This document shows, one piece after another, positions 35,743-43,581 of a stretch of DNA of 64,000 nt (positions are counted from its first letter, which is position 1; each line of letters opens with the position of its first letter). The notes under the pieces were generated by a model. The model saw only the letters and a list, made by a program, of their open reading frames with translations, made no database searches and had not been told where the DNA came from. This DNA comes from JBBATK01 sp044228285 (GTDB lineage: Bacteria; Bacteroidota; Ignavibacteria; Kapaibacteriales; NICIL-2). The position numbers and the translations under genes were made by a program. Where the stretch lies: assembly GCA_044228285.1 (NCBI GenBank), contig JBGAVD010000002.1:372001-436000 (forward strand), given 5' to 3'.

Positions 35743-37323
35743 ATGTTGTCTTTCCATTCTCAATTATGGTTCCGTTACATGACGGTTGCGCTCTGCGCAT
35801 ACTGGCTGCTATGGACAGGTTGCACAACTACAATCGAGCGTAAAACCTATCAACCACGAGATGTGTCGCAGGACTCACTCAAGGACGTATCAGAGTTAAA
35901 AGCACACCTCAAAGACGGTTCATTGTGGGTATTCTCTGCTTTTACTTTCGATGAGCCGGCAACAAAAGTCATGGGTCCATGTGTGAAGTATAATGCGCGA
36001 CGTGTAGTTGTGCAGTCCAATGTTCTGCCAGACACTCTGCACTTTAGCGATGTCTCGCTTTTTGAAACAAACAAAGTTGTCAATTCGCCAAGTGCAACGG
36101 CTTTGCTCGTTGTCGTAGGGATCATTGGAGCTGTGTTTGTTCCATGCATCGGAAGCGTTGCGGTTTCAGGAAATAAGGGCTGCTGGGGTTCTTGCCCAAC
36201 ATTCTATACATTCGACGAAGGTTCATGGCAGCTACGGACCGAAGGTTTTTCCTCGTCAATACTCCCAGCGTTAGAGAAACAAGACATTGACGCCCTCCCG
36301 CTCACACATCCCAGCTCGCGTGACTTCGTGCTGCGCATGAAGAATGAAGCACTCGAGACACATGTCGTTCGCCACGTCAATATTCTCGCGGTACCCTATA
36401 AAGATGGTGAACAAGTCTATCATACCACAGCTGATGATTTCATTATCTCTCGTGAAGCTGAATCTCCCTTACATTGCTTTGGTCCTGAAGGAGAGATAAC
36501 AAAGACTCTTGCTCACTTTGACGAAACAGAGCGAAGTACTGAAGCTGATTCACTAGATCTCTGTCAGCGCGAGCTCATCGAAGCCGAGTTCTTCAATCCT
36601 GCTCAGGAACAAGCTGCATTGGTTGTTGGCTTCCGACAAAGTTTGATGAATACATTCCTGTACTATCAAACGCTGGCTTATATGGGCAAGGATGCAGGTG
36701 CGATCCTAGCTAAAGTTCAGTCGAGTTCGAATCCGCATAGTGTCGCCAACAAACTCTATGATGCCCTGGGAGGCATTGATGTCGAAGTCTTCGACGGTAG
36801 CTCGTGGAAAGAAGCTGGTAGTGTGTTCGAGATTGGACCAATCGCACAGAACTTGCAAGCTATACGGTTGCCACGTGTGCACACTCCAACGATAAAGCTG
36901 AGACTGAGAATGACCAAAGGTTATTGGCGTATAAACTCTCTGCAGCTGGCTCCTATCATTCGTACAGCTGAAGCCAAACTGATACAACCCATAGAGGTGC
37001 TGTGTGAAGGGAAGTCGGATGCAAAAGCTCTGGCTCAGTTACTTGATGAAAATCAAACATTGACGACCGTAGCAGGTGATGAGTACGATATTCGCTTTCA
37101 GTTGCCTAGTGACTATACCCGACACAAATATTACGTCGACGCTAAGGGATACTATTTAGAGTGGATTCGCAAAGAATGGCTCGGTGAGGAGTCAGCCTCA
37201 AAGGTCACCCAACTCTTTCTTTCGCCGCGCGACTACATTCGTGAAGAAACGCAACGCTATAAGCTCATCGAGCCTTCCATGGAACAATCATTTTGGAACA
37301 GCCGTTATGCACGACCTCACTAA
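35743..37323 (+). CDS. Large lipoprotein of unknown function
   Basis: A protein of 526 residues from ATG 35743, with GGAGG six bases upstream (unusually strong for this window). The signal peptide ends in a lipobox LLWTGC, so it is probably a lipoprotein of the inner or outer membrane. After about 75 residues a hydrophobic segment ATALLVVVGIIGAVFVPCIGSVAVS is followed by a cysteine-rich CWGSCPTFYTFDEGSWQLRTEGFSSSI, a pattern seen in large exported Bacteroidota proteins that wrap an unknown fold. No enzyme motif. The next lipoprotein gene starts within its last codons (17-base overlap), so they are translated together. Confidence 0.88.
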   Translation: MLSFHSQLWFRYMTVALCAYWLLWTGCTTTIERKTYQPRDVSQDSLKDVSELKAHLKDGSLWVFSAFTFDEPATKVMGPCVKYNARRVVVQSNVLPDTLHFSDVSLFETNKVVNSPSATALLVVVGIIGAVFVPCIGSVAVSGNKGCWGSCPTFYTFDEGSWQLRTEGFSSSILPALEKQDIDALPLTHPSSRDFVLRMKNEALETHVVRHVNILAVPYKDGEQVYHTTADDFIISREAESPLHCFGPEGEITKTLAHFDETERSTEADSLDLCQRELIEAEFFNPAQEQAALVVGFRQSLMNTFLYYQTLAYMGKDAGAILAKVQSSSNPHSVANKLYDALGGIDVEVFDGSSWKEAGSVFEIGPIAQNLQAIRLPRVHTPTIKLRLRMTKGYWRINSLQLAPIIRTAEAKLIQPIEVLCEGKSDAKALAQLLDENQTLTTVAGDEYDIRFQLPSDYTRHKYYVDAKGYYLEWIRKEWLGEESASKVTQLFLSPRDYIREETQRYKLIEPSMEQSFWNSRYARPH

Positions 37324-37876
37324 ACTCTTGTTAGTTCTTAGCTGTTTGTTCGTCTGCACAGGTTGCGGAAGTATGTCACCGCCAAATGTAGCATGGCATG
37401 TGCCTGAAACGACAGAGCTTTCTCACATTGCATATGGCTCCTACATTCGAATCGTGGCTTCTGATGACGGGCAAAGTTCGTATATGGCTGAAGGAGAGTT
37501 TCTCGGACTTCAGGACTCGTTGTTAGTTATAACAACACCAACCAAAGTTCAGACATTGCGACTAAAAAGCGTTGTTTATGCAGGATTACTTGTTCACCGG
37601 AAAAATGTCGGACGTTCGATATTCGGGACTGTAGGCCTGATACCTCTAGCAATCGCCGCAAATGGTGTTCTTGGAATCGTCACTGGATCACTCGGAGTCC
37701 TCGTTGGAATCGGAGCCTCTGCTGCAGAAAACACGAACGGTCAGATCACGTTTGAGTCTCAATCTGATGCCGAGTGGTTGCGTTGGTGGACCGAGAATGC
37801 GAAGTATGCGCGCTTTCCTCAAGGTGTTCCGCCGGCTCTTCGGATTCAGGACTTAGCACCAAGCTCACAAGAGTAG
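37307..37876 (+). CDS. Small lipoprotein with a glycine-rich hydrophobic segment
   Basis: A protein of 189 residues from ATG 37307, inside the previous gene's end. The signal MHDLTKLLLVLSCLFVCTGCGS has a clear lipobox (VCTGC). Residues about 45-95 have the SH3-like barrel look of small envelope proteins (YGSYIRIVASDDGQSSYMAEGEFLGLQDSLLVIT), followed by a hydrophobic, Gly/Ala-rich stretch at about 105-140 (FGTVGLIPLAIAANGVLGIVTGSLGVLVGIGASAAE), which could insert into a membrane. Function unknown; co-translated with the large lipoprotein. The frame is open further upstream, but the lipobox decides the start. Confidence 0.85.
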   Translation: MHDLTKLLLVLSCLFVCTGCGSMSPPNVAWHVPETTELSHIAYGSYIRIVASDDGQSSYMAEGEFLGLQDSLLVITTPTKVQTLRLKSVVYAGLLVHRKNVGRSIFGTVGLIPLAIAANGVLGIVTGSLGVLVGIGASAAENTNGQITFESQSDAEWLRWWTENAKYARFPQGVPPALRIQDLAPSSQE

Positions 37877-37932
37877 AAAGACTGTCTATACTCATCACCG
37901 CGACATACTCTATCGCTGTTGGAGACACTATC

Positions 37933-38541
37933 GTGTTCAAGGTTCTTATTCTCACACTCGCATTACTCCTACTGACTACGAACAACACTCATGGTCAATT
38001 TGTTAAGCAAGATGAGGCTGCGCTGCGTCCCATTGGCTGGCTTTATCACGGTGTCTGGGGCGAGCTTGGTATAGGAGTGCAAGCTGTGGTCCCTGCTGCA
38101 TCTGAGATTGACTCCTACAATTCCGTAGAGTTGACCTTCACTACGAACTTTGCCATTAGAACACGCCTCTACGACCAATGGCCAATGCTCACCGTACGTA
38201 GCCTGGGTATGCCAGGGGACTCTTACAATATGAACATGAGTGAAATTGGCTTGTTAGCTTCGGTCTATAGTTCTCCGAGTCACAGTAGTTGTTTCCTCAT
38301 CAGTGCAGGTATCGGTAACTATAGCTATCGTGCCTTGATGCCCAGAGACTCTGGTGTATGGACTTTCAACTATGAGCGCAAGTCAGTCCTTTCCATTCCC
38401 TACGAGCTGAGCTACATCAGCAGCTTTAGCCCCGCATTCTTCGGATGCGTTAGTCTCTGCGGTTCCATCAATACCAAGCAACCAAGCTTCGGTCTAAATG
38501 TTAGTTTCTGGTTTGGTACCCCAGTGTATCATGTGTATTAA
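37933..38541 (+). CDS. Exported protein, probably a small outer-membrane beta-barrel
   Basis: A protein of 202 residues starting at GTG 37933, chosen because GGAG lies eight bases before and the signal peptide MFKVLILTLALLLLTTNNTHGQ begins there; the open frame itself extends upstream. The rest alternates strands and short turns (GVWGELGIGVQAVVPA, VELTFTTNFAIRTRLYD, FLISAGIGNYSYRALM, FGLNVSFWFGTPVYHVY) and ends in an aromatic residue near the C-terminus, as in small beta-barrels. No function known. It is the third gene of the rightward lipoprotein group, 56 bases after the previous stop. Confidence 0.85.
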   Translation: MFKVLILTLALLLLTTNNTHGQFVKQDEAALRPIGWLYHGVWGELGIGVQAVVPAASEIDSYNSVELTFTTNFAIRTRLYDQWPMLTVRSLGMPGDSYNMNMSEIGLLASVYSSPSHSSCFLISAGIGNYSYRALMPRDSGVWTFNYERKSVLSIPYELSYISSFSPAFFGCVSLCGSINTKQPSFGLNVSFWFGTPVYHVY

Positions 38542-39295
38542 TGTCCTTGAACCAAGCATATGTCATGTAGCTTTCACTACCTCATGACTCTACTCTATGA
38601 ACATCAGTCATCTCTCTACATTCTGGCGCGTTTCCAGTAGGTTCTGAAAAACTCTTGATTGCCTGCAACGCAGATCAACTGCACTGTTGCTCATGTTTTG
38701 AACGTGTCTCGAGTGCAGCGTACCGCAGTTTGTTATCCGTGTCTAATCTCAAACTCGATCAGTATCCTACATACCCAGTCTTAACCATCATAGGATGATT
38801 TTTGTTCGCCTCCTGCAACTTCACAGCCTCCTACGCCACAACCCGGTTGGGTCCAGACCTTGGTCCTTTGCCAAAAGTAGCTGAGCACAGAAGCATAACG
38901 GCCAGAACTGAGAGCAGGGTAGAGCATGTGCTCACCGAAGCACACTGGAGTGTAACGTATTGTTATCAAGGCGATACGCTGATCGTGTTCCCTTAATTGT
39001 GCATATTGACTTCACTGAGAGAACAGACAGAGAGATATTCTCGCATAGCCGGATGCTGAGCCTTCAGCCTGGTGATCGTTGGGGACGCTACTGAGCAGAA
39101 TGTCTCATCTTTCTCGAGTATCTAAGAAATGCTGCGTTTTCTGAGCTACGATCATTTTCAACCTACGAGGCAGCTTCATGAGCTTCCGTGCAGATGCATG
39201 TCGACTACATGAAGGTAGATCTAGAGAACACTCATCTAATAAGTAACGCAGCACAAGAATTCATCCAGCCAAGCTTCTATCACTTCCCTTAGTCT
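38542..39295. other. Gene-free stretch of about 0.75 kb
   Basis: No gene is supported. A plus-strand frame near 38802-38996 ends SVTYCYQGDTLIVFP, which might be a relic of an exported-protein end, but its beginning is random. No tRNA, terminator or transposase relic was found. Confidence 0.5.
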
Positions 39296-41131
39296 ATGAA
39301 CACCATTGAACAGATCATTAGCGAGATCGAAAGACGCACCGAGTATGGTGAGTATGCAGCAGCAGAGCTCGAGCTTGCGAAGCTGCAGCACGAGCCGACT
39401 TTGGATAGTCTGCAACAAGCCCGACTCTTTAATGCGCGAGCTGAGTGCGCTTGGCGCAGCTCGAGACTGAGTGAGGCAAGTGACTATGCAGATCGTGCAC
39501 ATGAGTTCGCGATGGAATCGGACAACACTGGCCAACTAGTCCGTGCATTGCTGAATCGAGCAACTGTGTATCGTGAGCGTTCTCACTACAGTGAATCACT
39601 AGATCTGTATCAGGAAGCAGCTCGTGTTGCGGAACAAAGTGCAGATCCCGTAGCCGCCGCTCGTGCGCTAATGAATGTTGGCAACGTCCTTCGTCAATTG
39701 CTGCAATACGAGGAGGCAACAGAATCTTTGCAGAAGGCGTATACAGCGTTCAGCGACTTGCATTTGCCGCTCGAGGCTGCCCGTACCGCCAACCTCATCG
39801 GATTGGTGTGCGACGAACAAGCACAGCCAACGCAAGCATTGGAGTATTATCAACTAGCACTGGAGCTCTTTGCCAACAGCCCGGAAAGTCCTGCAAAAGA
39901 CTTTAGCATGGCCTGGTTGTTCAAGAATATTGGGAGCATGCACCTGGCACTTGGCCAGCTCGATAAGAGTCATGAGTATTTTCTTCGCGCAGAAGCACTC
40001 TTCCAACAGATGGGAAATCGATTCGGTGCAGAGGCAGTGCGTGCCAACATTGGAGGTTTGTATGCAAATACAGCCTGGTCTCAACACGATGATGCTCAAG
40101 CGGAGTCACTACTGTGCACAGCGATAGAGCACCTTCAGGAGCTTGGGGACATGCATGAACAGGCCAAAGCCCATCGCGCGCTCGCGTCTTTATATGAACG
40201 ACAGCAAAAGTGGGAGCTCTGTGCGAAGCACTTTATGGCCTTTCACTCTCAGATGCAAGAAGTGCAGAGTGATGTCGCGAAGAAACGGGCTGCAGCTGCA
40301 GCCTATGAGCGTCGCATCGCAGAAATGAAAACTGAACAAGAGGTCGCAGCTCGCTATACAGAAACCATTCGCAAACAATTAGAGATCATCCAGCGAGATC
40401 TGCAAACGGCTGAGCGCATTCAACAAGCAATCCTGCCAACGGTTGAAGACGAGATACAACCGTGGAAAGACCAATGGCATGTGAGTGCAAAAATGGTAGC
40501 AGCGCGAAGTGTCGGCGGCGATTTCTACGACGTCTTCCGCATCGACGAGCATCGTTTCGGCGTTGTCATCGCCGACGTCTCCGGCAAAGGAATGCCTGCG
40601 GCATTGTTTATGGTGGAGAGTCGTACCATGTTAAAGCTTCAAGCCCTATCAGGTGCAGCACCAGGAGAGGTACTCACAAAAGTTAACTCCATGCTCTGCA
40701 AAGAAAATGTGATGTCCATGTTTGTCACGGTGTTTTACGCCCTGTTCAATACGCAAACAGGGCAGGTCCACTTTGCCAATGCCGGACACAACCCTCCCTA
40801 TATATCTCGCGCAAATGGTCAGTTGGAATTCATGAACTCCGGAGGAGGCATCATCCTCGGCATTGTAGATGGTGCAGAATACACGACGGAAGAACTCAGC
40901 TTAGGTCTCGGTGATACTATGTTTCTGTACACCGACGGCGTATCAGAAGCCATGAATGAAGAACGTGAGTTGTTTGGCGAAGAGCGCATAGAGCCTCTGC
41001 TTGCTGGACTGGAAGGTCCTCACTCACTATCACCACACATTGAACTTCTCCTGCAAAAGCTCACAGAATTTAGCGCCAGCGCTGGTCAGACGGATGATAT
41101 TACTATGCTTTTTGTGCAGAGGGGTAGTTAG
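39296..41131 (+). CDS. TPR-repeat SpoIIE/RsbU-type serine phosphatase
   Basis: A protein of 611 residues. Residues 1-320 are tetratricopeptide repeats (for example AAAELELAKLQHEP, AARALMNVGNVLRQLLQYEEATESLQKAY), a coiled coil follows (about 325-375, ending QRDLQTAERIQQAILP, the usual lead into these phosphatases). The PP2C-like SpoIIE domain covers 375-611. Metal-binding aspartates are Asp409 in VGGDFYDVF, Asp427 in GVVIADVSGKGM, and Asp600/601 in GQTDDITML. It should dephosphorylate an anti-sigma-antagonist or similar protein in a partner-switch, but no such gene is here. The TPR part is presumably the sensor. It shares its architecture logic with the TPR-cyclase at 13520. Confidence 0.93.
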   Translation: MNTIEQIISEIERRTEYGEYAAAELELAKLQHEPTLDSLQQARLFNARAECAWRSSRLSEASDYADRAHEFAMESDNTGQLVRALLNRATVYRERSHYSESLDLYQEAARVAEQSADPVAAARALMNVGNVLRQLLQYEEATESLQKAYTAFSDLHLPLEAARTANLIGLVCDEQAQPTQALEYYQLALELFANSPESPAKDFSMAWLFKNIGSMHLALGQLDKSHEYFLRAEALFQQMGNRFGAEAVRANIGGLYANTAWSQHDDAQAESLLCTAIEHLQELGDMHEQAKAHRALASLYERQQKWELCAKHFMAFHSQMQEVQSDVAKKRAAAAAYERRIAEMKTEQEVAARYTETIRKQLEIIQRDLQTAERIQQAILPTVEDEIQPWKDQWHVSAKMVAARSVGGDFYDVFRIDEHRFGVVIADVSGKGMPAALFMVESRTMLKLQALSGAAPGEVLTKVNSMLCKENVMSMFVTVFYALFNTQTGQVHFANAGHNPPYISRANGQLEFMNSGGGIILGIVDGAEYTTEELSLGLGDTMFLYTDGVSEAMNEERELFGEERIEPLLAGLEGPHSLSPHIELLLQKLTEFSASAGQTDDITMLFVQRGS

Positions 41132-41312
41132 AGTAGGTGACGCATCTGTGCATGTAATGTGTTTAAGGGTAACAAAGAAATGTCGTGCTACGAGGTCAAT
41201 GTGAAGTAGATGAAAGTACGACATCCGCACAATGTCTTAGCTTAGTTTTGCGAGTGTGTGTGATGGAAATTGTTTGTACGCTTCGCACAATAAACATAAT
41301 TAAGCCAACACT

Positions 41313-42266
41313 ATGTCGAACATTACTGGTCGAGTCTACCTGATTGCGAGCTTGTTTGCTCTTTTCTGCGTTAATCAGAAAGCAGTATTCAGTCAAAGCG
41401 AAAGAGGCTGGTTGCCACTCGACGTGAAAGAGGCCTATTCTCATGCAGTGTACAACACTGATACCTCGAAATACCCAGAGCTTAGGCTACTGACCGTAAC
41501 TTTCAGTTACGGTTCCGTTTCGAACCGTGACACTGTTTTCATTGATGCCGTAGTAGATTCTACTGGTAGAGTTAGACACGAGTGGAATGGTAGAGCATTT
41601 GATTGGCTGTTCAAGTACTCGTATACTGGAAGGCATCAGGATAGTATTCTTTATGTTGTTGTCACTAGGGATTCGAGTAGTGGTTTGTTAGAGTATTATT
41701 CCACAGTGGGAAGGGCAGACCTTTATCCAACCGAGTATGATAGTGCCATTGTTGATCCAAACTGGATTAGTAGCACTCAGCTTGCTCGGTTACCGCGGTT
41801 GAAAAACCTTTACTGCTGGGGCTGTTTAATGTATCAATACGGCTCACTAGTATTTATAAAGGCAACACTTCACATAGCAAAGCAGACTCCAAAAGATAGT
41901 AGTCGCGCCCAGCTAATGGCTGTGTGGACTTATGGTGCCGATGACATTACTTGGTATAATTTTGATGCTTATACTGGCGACTTTCTTTCTGGTGGTAGTG
42001 CTTCTGGTATGGAGGAAGAGGAAGTTAGATCAAAGGCCTCATCAAGCTATCTAGTATTCAAGGATGTATCGAGCTTTCTTCGAGTTAAAGAGCTAGAGAA
42101 CGTGACTTGTGTGGATATCTACTCTATCGCCGGCGAGCTTGTTGATTCAGTGAACGTTGAAAATGGTTCATTGATCTACAACGTCGCACGGTCAAGCTCT
42201 GGCACCTACCTCTTGCGACTACGCTCAAACGATGACGTGAACTATAAGATGTTGGTTGTGCGATGA
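41313..42266 (+). CDS. Secreted protein with T9SS sorting domain
   Basis: A protein of 317 residues. Signal peptide MSNITGRVYLIASLFALFCVNQKAVFSQ, a middle of about 190 residues of unknown fold with repeated YS and DS pairs (RHQDSILYVVVTRDSSSGLLEYYSTVGRA) and a Cys pair YCWGC, then a C-terminal sorting domain (SSFLRVKELENVTCVDIYSIAGELVDSVNVENG ... GTYLLRLRSNDDVNYKMLVVR). It is exported by T9SS; the target activity is unknown. It stands alone, about 180 bases after the phosphatase gene. Confidence 0.87.
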   Translation: MSNITGRVYLIASLFALFCVNQKAVFSQSERGWLPLDVKEAYSHAVYNTDTSKYPELRLLTVTFSYGSVSNRDTVFIDAVVDSTGRVRHEWNGRAFDWLFKYSYTGRHQDSILYVVVTRDSSSGLLEYYSTVGRADLYPTEYDSAIVDPNWISSTQLARLPRLKNLYCWGCLMYQYGSLVFIKATLHIAKQTPKDSSRAQLMAVWTYGADDITWYNFDAYTGDFLSGGSASGMEEEEVRSKASSSYLVFKDVSSFLRVKELENVTCVDIYSIAGELVDSVNVENGSLIYNVARSSSGTYLLRLRSNDDVNYKMLVVR

Positions 42267-42482
42267 GGGACTGTTGCTTGCTGCATGTCATTGCGCAACG
42301 TAAGTTCAAGAGTTGTGGTATCGACCTGCTTCTCAGTGCTAAGTAAGTGGTCAGAAGGAAAAGGTTCAGAATGATTACTGAGCGCGAAGCGCTCATGCGT
42401 AGCAGCCTGCGACATCTTTTCGACCTGCTAGTGGATAAGAGTAGTCATGAATACGGTAAGTATCATCTATCTGTTGTATTGT

Positions 42483-43259
42483 ATGCGCATCGTTCTTGGA
42501 AAATGGAGTGGAGCAATGCTTGGTATCTGCCTGTTCCTTTGTTGCGTAGAGTGCAACAGTAGTAAACGAGACGAAGTCGAAGCGCCTTCTAGTGCCTTTG
42601 TTTCTGAAAGTTACACACAAGATTCGGCATACTTTGTCCATTCGATAAATGAGCTAATTCGTCTCGACGATAGATATTTTGGCTACTATAAAGACAATCA
42701 CCTAGAGCCCAATATTATAATTGATTCGTTGTTGTATAGTCCTGATACTATGAAGAGTATTGCCTTTGTTGTTGTTAAATCGGTTGAGACCAGAATCAAA
42801 GATAAGCCTAATCACGAGTATTATATTGGATATGTCATGATTGGAATACGAGATACGACTTGTGATCCTTGGACAGTTTACTTTCTGCATAACCACCCAG
42901 GCGGAGTATTCAATTCATATCACGAAATCCACAATCATTATAGAAATGTGATGTTTAAGTACTTTGCTGACTTCAAGGATGATTGCCCCACTGTCTGTCC
43001 TGACACTGTGTATCCGCGTCAATTCGAGGCCGTTAGGAGTCAGTCGTATGTGTACATGAGATATGGATGCAATGTAGACGACCCAGGTTTCTGGACGGAG
43101 AAGAACTTGCTCTGGCGAAAGAGCGTTCGTCGACGAGGACTCTACAACTTTCAAACATGGCACCATCAAGCAACTCCTGACCAGGTGAAAGAAGACCCGC
43201 ATTTGGTGTACCCAGATAGTATGATTGCATGGTATAGAAAACGTTGCGCGGGTAAGTAG
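42483..43259 (+). CDS. Lipoprotein of unknown function
   Basis: A protein of 258 residues from ATG 42483; ATGs at 42447 and 42516 are also in frame. The start was chosen because MRIVLGKWSGAMLGICLFLCCVEC gives a basic n-region, a hydrophobic core and a lipobox. The mature part has no recognised family; it is rich in Asp, Tyr and Cys (TCDPWTVYFLHNHPGGVFNSY, DDCPTVCPDTVYPRQFEAV) and may bind metal or form disulfides. Composition is more AT-rich than the neighbours. About 215 bases separate it from the T9SS gene upstream. Confidence 0.8.
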   Translation: MRIVLGKWSGAMLGICLFLCCVECNSSKRDEVEAPSSAFVSESYTQDSAYFVHSINELIRLDDRYFGYYKDNHLEPNIIIDSLLYSPDTMKSIAFVVVKSVETRIKDKPNHEYYIGYVMIGIRDTTCDPWTVYFLHNHPGGVFNSYHEIHNHYRNVMFKYFADFKDDCPTVCPDTVYPRQFEAVRSQSYVYMRYGCNVDDPGFWTEKNLLWRKSVRRRGLYNFQTWHHQATPDQVKEDPHLVYPDSMIAWYRKRCAGK

Positions 43260-43581
43260 GACTTTTGGGATTCCGCGCAGACTCTGTTAGTGGGTCTGAC
43301 TTCATTGTTCTTCAAGATCCACGATAGTTGCCCTATAATCATTAGCGAGGAGTTAATACTCGGTTTCTGTGCCAATGTGCATGCAATATTACCATATGAG
43401 GATGTAAGTTGCTTATTCCAATGCATTGCATCGCTCTTCTGTGTCCAGCTGTGGTAGTGTGGTCAATTAAGATGGGTAGATTTGCTTGGCAGTCTAGGGT
43501 GTGGGGATCCCACTTGGCTGTCTAGGGTGGTTGGATCACAATGTCTCCAACAATATAGAGCGTAACTCTCGTTGATTCAGT
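43260..43581. other. Intergenic stretch with a 28-bp tandem pair
   Basis: No gene. Two adjacent, imperfect 28-bp copies lie at 43485-43512 and 43513-43540, each beginning CTTGGC(A/T)GTCTAGGGTG and containing GGATC(C/A)CA. They sit about 40-100 bases before the start codon of the beta-propeller gene, where promoter or operator elements would be. Confidence 0.75.
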
